DNA of 64,000 nucleotides from Desulfosudis oleivorans (GTDB lineage Bacteria > Desulfobacterota > Desulfobacteria > Desulfobacterales > SURF-7), in contig DYJD01000017.1 of the NCBI GenBank assembly GCA_020723325.1, positions 80,762 through 144,761 of the forward strand. Direction: 5' to 3'. Position 1 is the first letter of the stretch. Each line of letters begins with the position of its first letter. Positions 25,414-36,487 of the stretch are shown piece by piece. The notes beneath the pieces are model-generated. The model did no database searches, was not told the origin of the DNA, and saw only the letters and a list, made by a program, of their open reading frames with translations. The position numbers and the translations under genes were made by a program.

Positions 25414-27084
25414 ATGCAACGCAAAATAAATCCGTCCAAACCCCTGTTTGAAAAAACCCGCAATACGGTCTTTGCCGTGCGCCGGAAGCTGAACCAGGTC
25501 TTTTTAGGCCAACTGCTGGAGATCAGAGCCAACACCCGGCCCGACTTTCCGGTTCTGACCTTTGAGGACGGCGCCAATCCGGAAGTGGTCCAGACCTTTC
25601 AGGACATGTTTGAAAACGCCCACCGTTTTGCCCGGGCTCTGCTGGACGCCGGCCTGGGCCTGGGCGATAAATACGCGGCCATCATGTACAATTACCCGGA
25701 AATGATGCATCTCCTGGTGGCCGCCAGCATCACCGGCGCCGTGGTGGTGCCCATCGACCCCCGTACCAAAGGCGACAAGCTGGCCCACATGATCTCAAAT
25801 TCCAAGAGCAAGGCGGTCTTCATCACCGCCGACCTGCTGGAAAACATCGAGATGATCAAGGACAAACTCCCCAATGTGAAACACATCTTCACCATTGAAA
25901 AACCGGGCCGGCCCGCCACCGGCGATTTGTCCAAGTACCGCTCCATCCGGGAAATCAGCGCAGCCCCGTTCAGACCCGTGCCGTATATGCTTTCCAAGCC
26001 GGGCCACCCCATTCAGATCCTGTATACTTCCGGCACCACCGGCGATCCCAAGGGCGTGCTCAACGAAAATTTCCGCTTTCCCATTTACGGCTATGTGCTC
26101 AGCAGGTACTGGCAATACAATCCAAGCGATATCCTGTACACCGGCCTTTCCATGACCCACGGCAATGCCCAGGGCTGCACCTTTGCCCCGGCCCTGTACC
26201 GCAGCATCCGGGCCGTGTTCAGTACCAAATTCACCAAGAGCCGCCTATGGGACATTACCCGCAAATACGGCGTCACCACCTTCAGCATGCTGGGCGGTGT
26301 GGCCGCCGGAATCTACAACGAACCCCCCAAACCCAATGATGCCGACAACCCAGTGCGCCATGTGGTCAGCGCCGGCATGCCCCGGGCCATTTGGGCCGAT
26401 TTTGAAAAACGCTTTAATGTCAAGATCCTGGAATGGTATTCCACCCTGGAAGGGGGCGGATTTGCCCGCAAGCCTATCGGCCTGGGCCCCATCGGCAGTT
26501 TCGGCAAGCCCATCGGCATTTTCCAGATGCGGGTGGTGGACGAAAACGACAACCCCTGTCCGCCCAATGTGCCCGGCGAGATCATTGCCAAGCCCAAGGG
26601 GGTCAGCGCCTTTGTCAACTATTTTGATAATCCCGAAGCCAGCCAGAAGAAAACCCGCGGCGGCTGGAACCGCACCGGCGACATCGCCCATGTTGACGAA
26701 AACGGCTGGTACTACTTTGACTACCGCGTCGGCGGCGGCCTCCGCCGGTCCGGCGACTTTATCCAGGCCGACACAGTGGAAAAAGTCATCGGCGAACATC
26801 CGGATGTGAGCGAAGTCTCGGTCTTCGGCATTCCGGCCGCCAGCGGTGCGCCGGGTGAATCTGATCTGGTGGCGAGCATCGTTCTGTTTGACGGAAAAAA
26901 ACCGGACCCGGCCACCCTTTTCGCTTGCGCCCGCAGGGGCCTGGAAGCCAACAGCGTGCCCAGCTACTTGCTGTTCCTGAATGAAATCCCCAAAACCATC
27001 AGCGAAAAACCCCAGGAGCGTTTTCTGCTACAATACTTCCAGGAGCGGACTGAATCCGTATACAAGTTGGAGGATTTTCAATAG
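25414..27084 (+). CDS. AMP-dependent acyl-CoA synthetase
   Basis: 556 residues, RBS AAAGGAG. The adenylate-forming signature ILYTSGTTGDPKGV is in the middle (about 201-214). WYSTLEGGGF is the A5 motif, NRTGDIAHVDENGWYYF the A7 motif, and GGGLRRSGDFIQADTVEKV the A8 hinge. The C-terminal catalytic Lys is expected in KTISEKPQERF, where it reads Ser-Glu-Lys. It would activate a carboxylic acid to its CoA thioester through an acyl-AMP. The overall pattern is nearest to CaiC/FadD-type ligases, but the substrate cannot be assigned. It is the last gene of the SDR-thiolase operon, ending before a terminator-like hairpin. Confidence 0.9.
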   Translation: MQRKINPSKPLFEKTRNTVFAVRRKLNQVFLGQLLEIRANTRPDFPVLTFEDGANPEVVQTFQDMFENAHRFARALLDAGLGLGDKYAAIMYNYPEMMHLLVAASITGAVVVPIDPRTKGDKLAHMISNSKSKAVFITADLLENIEMIKDKLPNVKHIFTIEKPGRPATGDLSKYRSIREISAAPFRPVPYMLSKPGHPIQILYTSGTTGDPKGVLNENFRFPIYGYVLSRYWQYNPSDILYTGLSMTHGNAQGCTFAPALYRSIRAVFSTKFTKSRLWDITRKYGVTTFSMLGGVAAGIYNEPPKPNDADNPVRHVVSAGMPRAIWADFEKRFNVKILEWYSTLEGGGFARKPIGLGPIGSFGKPIGIFQMRVVDENDNPCPPNVPGEIIAKPKGVSAFVNYFDNPEASQKKTRGGWNRTGDIAHVDENGWYYFDYRVGGGLRRSGDFIQADTVEKVIGEHPDVSEVSVFGIPAASGAPGESDLVASIVLFDGKKPDPATLFACARRGLEANSVPSYLLFLNEIPKTISEKPQERFLLQYFQERTESVYKLEDFQ

Positions 27085-27101
27085 AATTGGCGGATAGATT
27101 T

Positions 27102-27148
27102 GAGAGTGAGCACCTGCCTGAATCATGGGAAAGCAGGCGCTCCTCTTT
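27102..27148 (+). terminator. Terminator after the SDR-thiolase-ligase operon
   Basis: AGAGTGAGCACCTGC pairs with GCAGGCGCTCCTCT across a short loop and is followed by TTTTA, 17 bp after the ligase stop. Stem mismatches are few. Confidence 0.6.
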
Positions 27149-27189
27149 TACTATTCAACCTTGGGGCCGGGGTCGCATGCGCGACTGAT

Positions 27190-27468
27190 TCATTCGGCCA
27201 TGGGATATTTTTCATTATATTTATCGTATATGGGTTTTAACTTGTCGGCCTGAATCATATGTTCAATCCCGGCATCGTATTTCTGCTTGATCTTTATCCC
27301 GCTGTATTCAAAGGCCGGAAAAATAATTTCGTTGTATAGCCCCTTACCGTCTTTTTCAACATACGCCTCCCATTCCGGCGTTGCCCAAACTACTTCTTTT
27401 ATCTCCTCGGCAGTCGTTTCAAATACGATTGCACAAATGCATGTCATGATGAAGACTATTTTTTTCAT
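27190..27468 (-). pseudogene. Internally deleted periplasmic binding protein (SBP_bac_3-like)
   Basis: 92 residues from the ATG at 27468, with AAAGG upstream. A clear signal peptide (MKKIVFIMTCICAIVFETTA) leads into EEIKEVVWATPEWEAYV and GKGLYNEIIFPAF, the start of a family 3 solute-binding protein. It then jumps directly to the end of such a protein, MIQADKLKPIYDKYNEKYP. Intact members have about 250 residues, so about 150 residues are missing from the middle without loss of frame. It cannot bind ligand in the usual way, although a secreted mini-protein could still be made. Confidence 0.65.
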
Positions 27469-27567
27469 AGCGCCGAACCTTTGGCAAGCATGCAACAATG
27501 ATTTTGTCGTTGACTTTTTTCAAAAACATCAAAAGTGGAATGCGTCCCCTGTTTTCAAAACGAATCA

Positions 27568-30091
<2,524 letters not shown>

Positions 30092-30097
30092 CCAGGT

Positions 30098-31591
<1,494 letters not shown>

Positions 31592-31655
31592 AAAAAAGCG
31601 GCCGAACTCCTTTTGTACCGCTTTCGCTTTAAACCCGTACCCGAGGCAACACAAA

Positions 31656-32066
31656 ATGAAAACCCCAAAAAGCCCATACGAGGAAGCCCATCTGCTGGTG
31701 GCGGCCATCCGGGTGCTGGAGCATACCCGGCATGTTCCCCCGGCCATTGAAGACATTTGCGGTACCCTTTCCTTTTCCCTGGAAGAAAGCAACCGCATCT
31801 GTCGCAAACTCAAAGAACTGGAAATCATCGACATTGTTGAGGGCGCCTTCGGCACCAAATTATACATCAAGGACCATTTGCGCATTGAAAGCCTCCCCCG
31901 CGAAAGCAAAGACAACCGCCTGGAAGAAGAGCTTAAAAAATTTCAAGAGGCCCAGAAACAACTATCCAAAAAAGTGGAATCCATCCAGGCTGAACAAGAC
32001 AAAAAGAAAAAAGACCTGTTTGCCAAATTGAACAAACAATTGAAAGAAGGCCTGGAAAAAAAATAA
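31656..32066 (+). CDS. Winged helix-like protein with coiled-coil tail
   Basis: 136 residues. The first 70 (HLLVAAIRVLEHTRHVPPAIEDIC, then LEESNRICRKLKELEIIDIVEG) have the helix-turn-helix plus wing pattern of small MarR/ArsR-like folds. The remaining half (EEELKKFQEAQKQLSKKVESI) is a Lys/Glu-rich coiled coil. I do not recognise a named family. It is a single gene, converging with the Ser/Thr kinase gene at a 9-bp gap. It could be a DNA-binding or scaffold protein; no DNA target is evident. Confidence 0.6.
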   Translation: MKTPKSPYEEAHLLVAAIRVLEHTRHVPPAIEDICGTLSFSLEESNRICRKLKELEIIDIVEGAFGTKLYIKDHLRIESLPRESKDNRLEEELKKFQEAQKQLSKKVESIQAEQDKKKKDLFAKLNKQLKEGLEKK

Positions 32067-32075
32067 GCCTGTTTG

Positions 32076-35000
32076 TCAGCGCCCCCGTACCAATCGAAAG
32101 CCCACATAGGTATTGGGGGTGTCTGCTGAAAACTTGCCCCGGGCCGCGGAGCGGCATTCTTCTTCGGTATGGAACCAGCTCCCTCCCCGACATACCCGTT
32201 CCGACCCGCCCGAGCTGATCACCGGACTGTTCTTGGCATGTTTGCCGTAAGCGTCTTCCACGTAAACATCCGCCACCCACTCATAGACGTTGCCGCTCAT
32301 GTCATATAAACCTTTTTCATTGGGCAGCTTTTTGCCCACCGGATGGGTGGTGCGTTTGCTGTTGTTCTTATACCAGGCCACCGCGTTGACTTGATTGGAA
32401 CCGGCAAAGACCTGGGAGCCCCCCCGGCCCCGGGCCGCGAACTCCCACTCAGCCTCTGTGGGTAAACGGAACGGCGGGGAGTCTTTAGCCACAGCTTCCA
32501 CTTGCTGATTCAAACGCTGGATAAAAGACTGCACTCCGCTCCAGGACACATTTTCCACCGGATAATCACCACCTTTATTGAAAAAGGCGGGGTTGCCGCC
32601 CACCACTTTTTTCCATTCCTCCTGGGTGACTTCGTAGATCCCCATCCAAAAACCTTTTACACAGGCTTCATGCACCGGCCCTTCATCCGCATTGCGACCC
32701 GGCTCATTGGCAGGGGAACCCATTTGATAGCATCCACCCTCGACCCAGGTGAACATCATACCGGTGACCGGATCACGATAGGAATCCCCTGACTTGGGTG
32801 GGATTCGATCCAGCTTGGCTTTCACGGTTTCAGTTCCATCCGGTTGAATCTCAACAATGCCGGCCCAGTCAATATGATCCGCCTTGGTGATCTTGATGGT
32901 ATGCTTGCCCTTCTCAATATTTTTCAAAGTCCCGGGGGTGTTACCCTGGGGTTTGTCATCAAAATACCATTTGGCGTCCGTCGGCTCACTGGCCACGGAA
33001 ATCGAACCGCAAATGGATTTCAGGACAAATTCCGACTCAGCCGACTTGCCTGCCGGCACCGCCACCTCCCGGATCAGGGACTCGTGGCAGGCCAGACCAC
33101 CGACTTCCACTTTCAGGGCGCCGCTCTTGAGTTTGTCCAGCATGAGCGGCGTCTTGCCCTGGAGCTTACCATCAATCAGAACATTGGCTTCAGCCGGTTT
33201 GCTGGTGATCTTCAGGCTGCCGAAAGCGGCCTCCAGATCAGCCATCACTTCCGTGTCTTTACCGGACTTGATGACAATGGTCCTTTTCCAGGCGGCAAAG
33301 CCTTCCTTCATGATCTCCACCTGTTGCTTGCCTTCCTTGACACGCTCCAGGACCAAGGGGGTCTTGCCTTGATTCCGGCCGTCAAGATAGACATCCGCCT
33401 CGCCCGGACGGCTGTCGATGTTCAGGCTGCCGTATACCTCCCCCAGTTCGGCAAATAGTTTGATGGATTCTCCGGAAGCGATTTTGACTTTCTGCTCCCA
33501 ATCCTCATATTCCTTTTTCTTTACCGCGATCTGATGCATGCCCTTTTTCACGTCGTTCAGAACCAGGGGGGTAACCCCCACCTTTTTCCCGTCCAGGTAT
33601 ACATCCGCTTCTTCCGGTGTGCTGCCCACTTCCAGGCTGCCGAAAGCCATCTCCAGTTCGGCGTTCACTTCAGAACGTTTCAGGGCAATGATCTCAATTT
33701 GTTTTTGCCAGGGATCAAAACCTTCTTTACGCAATGTCAATGCATGCGGGCCCTCCTGGATATCCGTCAAGGTCGTTGGCGTCACGCCCATCTTTTTGCC
33801 GTCTAGCAAAATCTCCGCGCCCTGGGGAGTGCTGTCCACCACCACATCTCCAATGGTGGGCCTTTCGATTTTAAACCCCTGGGCCGGCTCTGGCACTTTG
33901 GCTGCCGGTTCCGGAGCCGGGGTAGCCGCGGTTTTTTGACCAGGCTCTTTCGGCCCTGGGGCTTTTTCCTCCCCACCCTTAGGCGCGACCGCGGCCGCCG
34001 GCTTGCCGCCCTTTTCTGCCGGGGTTTTCGGCGCCTTGCCCGTTTGCATAAAAAACCATCCGGCACCGGCGGCAACGGCAATCATCAGGGCCGCCAGCAA
34101 AATCATAACCGGCTTCTTCTTGCCGGAGGGCGCTGCCGGCCCGACGCCCGGACCTGGGACCGGCTGGGAAACACCTGCGGGCGGTTCGACCTTGACAGGC
34201 TCCTCCTTTGCCTTTGGAACCGGTACCGACTTTTCACCGGCCAACATGGCCACAAAATCAACGGCGCTCTTGGGCCGTTCAGCCTCATTCTTGGAAAGCG
34301 CGCACAGGATGGCCTGGTTGGCGTGTTCAGGGATTTCCTCGATCTTTTTTACTTCGCTGTTCAGAATCTGGGAACGCAGATCACCTTCATAAAACGGCGG
34401 CCGTCCGGAAAGCATTTCATAAGCAATGGCGCCCATGGCATAGATATCCGTGGCCACGCCCACTTCTTTGCCCGCGATTTGCTCCGGCGCCTTGTAACCA
34501 AAAGTGGCGGGATCTTCCGCCGCCGATACCCGGATGATGGTATCGCTGAAAACCCGGGCCACGCCAAAATCCGTGACTTTAACAGAACCGTTCTCGGTCA
34601 ACAGGATATTGGAGGGTTTCAGATCAGCATGCACCATACGCGGACGGTTGCGATGGGCAAAATCCAACGCCACGGCAAGCTGTTTTAATAAAGGCAGGGC
34701 CTCTTCCAGGGTCAGGGGACGGTCCTTCTCATCCATCAAATGGGACAGGGAGCTGCCGGGCACGTATTCATAAACCGCATAGGTCAGATCTTTCCAGGTT
34801 TCCAAATCATACAATCTGGCGATATGCTCGTCCGCCAATAATAGGGCGGCATCGGTCTCACGCTTCAAAGCATTCATGGCCCCCGTGTCCCTGGCCACTT
34901 CCGGCGGAATGACCTTGAGGGACACATTCCGGTCCATTTCACGGTCAAAAGCCAAATGGTCAACGGACATTTCATCTTCCCTTATGACCATCTTGATCAT

Positions 35001-35090
35001 GTAGCGCTTGGCCACCAGCCGGTGCTGGATCAGCGTTTCAGCTTTAGAACCCTTTTTTTCCTTACTGCTTGTCGGATAGTATTTTTTCAT
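32076..35090 (-). CDS. Ser/Thr protein kinase with PEGA repeats and FGE-sulfatase domain
   Basis: 1004 residues from the ATG at 35090; a longer start adds ten weak residues. The kinase domain (about 25-285) carries Lys59 (VSLKVIPP), HADLKPSNIL with Asp156 (HAD replaces HRD) and DFG at 174-176; a clear glycine-rich loop is absent. A Pro/Ala-rich segment surrounds one membrane helix at about 325-345. Outside are about six PEGA-type repeats of about 70 residues (for example STPQGAEILLDGKKMGVTP). The C-terminus (about 770-1004) is a formylglycine-generating-enzyme-like domain (VEGGCYQMGSP, FRLPTEAEWEFAARG, VCRGGSWF). This layout suggests an envelope sensor that binds outside and phosphorylates inside. 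Confidence 0.92.
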   Translation of the reverse strand: MKKYYPTSSKEKKGSKAETLIQHRLVAKRYMIKMVIREDEMSVDHLAFDREMDRNVSLKVIPPEVARDTGAMNALKRETDAALLLADEHIARLYDLETWKDLTYAVYEYVPGSSLSHLMDEKDRPLTLEEALPLLKQLAVALDFAHRNRPRMVHADLKPSNILLTENGSVKVTDFGVARVFSDTIIRVSAAEDPATFGYKAPEQIAGKEVGVATDIYAMGAIAYEMLSGRPPFYEGDLRSQILNSEVKKIEEIPEHANQAILCALSKNEAERPKSAVDFVAMLAGEKSVPVPKAKEEPVKVEPPAGVSQPVPGPGVGPAAPSGKKKPVMILLAALMIAVAAGAGWFFMQTGKAPKTPAEKGGKPAAAVAPKGGEEKAPGPKEPGQKTAATPAPEPAAKVPEPAQGFKIERPTIGDVVVDSTPQGAEILLDGKKMGVTPTTLTDIQEGPHALTLRKEGFDPWQKQIEIIALKRSEVNAELEMAFGSLEVGSTPEEADVYLDGKKVGVTPLVLNDVKKGMHQIAVKKKEYEDWEQKVKIASGESIKLFAELGEVYGSLNIDSRPGEADVYLDGRNQGKTPLVLERVKEGKQQVEIMKEGFAAWKRTIVIKSGKDTEVMADLEAAFGSLKITSKPAEANVLIDGKLQGKTPLMLDKLKSGALKVEVGGLACHESLIREVAVPAGKSAESEFVLKSICGSISVASEPTDAKWYFDDKPQGNTPGTLKNIEKGKHTIKITKADHIDWAGIVEIQPDGTETVKAKLDRIPPKSGDSYRDPVTGMMFTWVEGGCYQMGSPANEPGRNADEGPVHEACVKGFWMGIYEVTQEEWKKVVGGNPAFFNKGGDYPVENVSWSGVQSFIQRLNQQVEAVAKDSPPFRLPTEAEWEFAARGRGGSQVFAGSNQVNAVAWYKNNSKRTTHPVGKKLPNEKGLYDMSGNVYEWVADVYVEDAYGKHAKNSPVISSGGSERVCRGGSWFHTEEECRSAARGKFSADTPNTYVGFRLVRGR

Positions 35091-35257
35091 TGTCGGCCCG
35101 CCTGCATGAGATGAAAGCAAAGCAATTTTCAGATCATTTTGCGTATCATATCCAAAATAGATTGTGTGTCAACCAAAGAATAAACACAAGATAGGGGCAT
35201 GGGTCAGCTCGGTAAAAAACAAAATTTTAATTTGCAGCGTCAGTGGAACCAGCAAAT

Positions 35258-35350
35258 TTACCATACAGTTTGTTGAAAATGTTTTTTGATCACCTCATCC
35301 ACGATTTTTAACAGATTATTCCTTAAGGATGTTAATAAAATCGAACCCAT
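35258..35350 (-). CDS. Candidate 30-residue small protein
   Basis: An ATG at 35350 preceded by GGAGG at 7 bp spacing opens a 30-codon frame ending in TAA at 35258-35260. The product (MGSILLTSLRNNLLKIVDEV...) would be a short amphipathic helix. It sits alone in a 396-bp gap between the thiF-like and Ser/Thr kinase genes, just downstream of two TTGTACAT repeats. It could be a real small gene, a leader peptide for the kinase gene, or the scar of a lost gene. No homology is recognised. Confidence 0.35.
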   Translation of the reverse strand: MGSILLTSLRNNLLKIVDEVIKKHFQQTVW

Positions 35351-35374
35351 TTTCAACCTCCGGCAAGCGCTTAC

Positions 35375-35405
35375 ATGTACAAAGTAATAATGCATATATG
35401 TACAA
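35375..35405 (-). promoter_or_regulatory. Two direct TTGTACAT repeats
   Basis: TTGTACAT occurs twice on the minus strand (35405-35398 and 35382-35375), 23 bp apart, and each half contains the self-complementary TGTACA. They lie just upstream of the 30-codon frame and the kinase gene, as expected for an operator bound on successive faces of the helix. Confidence 0.4.
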
Positions 35406-35486
35406 CTGAAAGTCAAGAATAAAACACTTTAATACCGGGGGGTTCGCATTTGCTTCCTTTACCGACCACGAAAAATGGCATTTGGG

Positions 35487-36344
35487 TTAGAAACTAAATA
35501 AGTTCACCTGCCCGCTCTCCAATTGGATATAGGCCATTTCATCACGAAACACGTGGCCGCGCTTGAGAAGGATTTTCAGAACTTCCATGACCTGGAAGGC
35601 GGCGGTTACGGCCGGCGTGACGGCCGGATTGCCGAGAATGGCTTCCGGCGGCGTTGGCCGGGCTTCGCCCGCTGGGCTTCTTTCGCCGTATAAACGCTGG
35701 AGGCCTTGATCTTCCGGAAAAAAGGTCATGATCCGGCCCTCGAACCCGGCAATGGCCCCATGCACCAGGGGCAAGTTAAGAGTGCGGGCCGCATCGGCCA
35801 GGACGAAGCGGCCCGGGATATTATCCAGGGCATCCACCACCACATGGGTTGCTTGTAACAGCTCGGCGGCGTTCTCCGCCTGGATCTTTGCTTGCACGGC
35901 CGCGACCTGCACTGCCGGATTCACCAGGGAAACGGTCCTGGCAGCGGTTTCGGCTTTGGATTTGCCCAGGGAATTTTCATCCGCCAGCATCTGGCGATTC
36001 AGATTGGTTTCATCAAAGACATCAAAATCAATGATCCGCAGCCCGCCGATCCCCAACCGGGCCAATTGCAAAATGACATGCCCGCCCAATCCGCCGGCAC
36101 CGACGATGGCAACCGTGGATTGGGCCAAACGGATTTGTTCGGCAAGGGAAATGCAGTCCCGGTTGCGCAGATAGCGTTTGGGATAAATGCCGGCCTGCAT
36201 GGCGGCAAGATAAACACCACGGAGATCCAGGCCCAGGTCTTGAGCGGTCCTTGCCGCTGTTTTCTCCTCCAGTAGGCGCACAGGCCTTCCGGCGGCGTCT
36301 TTACCATCAACTGCCAAACGTTCAACCTCTTCAGGATTTACCAT
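35487..36344 (-). CDS. ThiF/MoeB/HesA-family adenylyltransferase
   Basis: 285 residues. An N-terminal extension of about 70 residues (RNRDCISLAEQIRLAQ) leads into the nucleotide loop VAIVGAGGLGGHV, then IDFDVFDETNLNRQ and DALDNIPGRF, all standard for E1-like enzymes that adenylate the C-terminal Gly of ThiS/MoaD proteins. The paired Cys-x-x-Cys zinc sites and the catalytic Cys found in ThiF and MoeB are absent; the only Cys is in the extension. It lies 143 bp after the glycyl radical enzyme gene on the same strand, and its likely partner (a ThiS/MoaD-like protein) is across the divergent promoter at 40877. Confidence 0.88.
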   Translation of the reverse strand: MVNPEEVERLAVDGKDAAGRPVRLLEEKTAARTAQDLGLDLRGVYLAAMQAGIYPKRYLRNRDCISLAEQIRLAQSTVAIVGAGGLGGHVILQLARLGIGGLRIIDFDVFDETNLNRQMLADENSLGKSKAETAARTVSLVNPAVQVAAVQAKIQAENAAELLQATHVVVDALDNIPGRFVLADAARTLNLPLVHGAIAGFEGRIMTFFPEDQGLQRLYGERSPAGEARPTPPEAILGNPAVTPAVTAAFQVMEVLKILLKRGHVFRDEMAYIQLESGQVNLFSF

Positions 36345-36375
36345 GCAATATACACTCCTCGTTCGGGCTTTCCCT

Positions 36376-36468
36376 CATCATTGGAAATTCCTTGTTGGAT
36401 ATTCTGCGGTTCGCCTTATATCCAAAAAAGCGAATATCGAATAACGAACAAGGAACCGCGGAATGATG
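36376..36468. repeat. 93-bp inverted repeat
   Basis: Arms 36376-36414 and 36430-36468 are each 39 bp. Both read CATCATT, then TTCCTTGTT, ending TTCGC in matching order on opposite strands, with some scrambling in between. It lies between the glycyl radical enzyme and ThiF-like genes, so it could attenuate transcription between them. Confidence 0.55.
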
Positions 36469-36487
36469 CAGGCTAAGATTAGATCAT

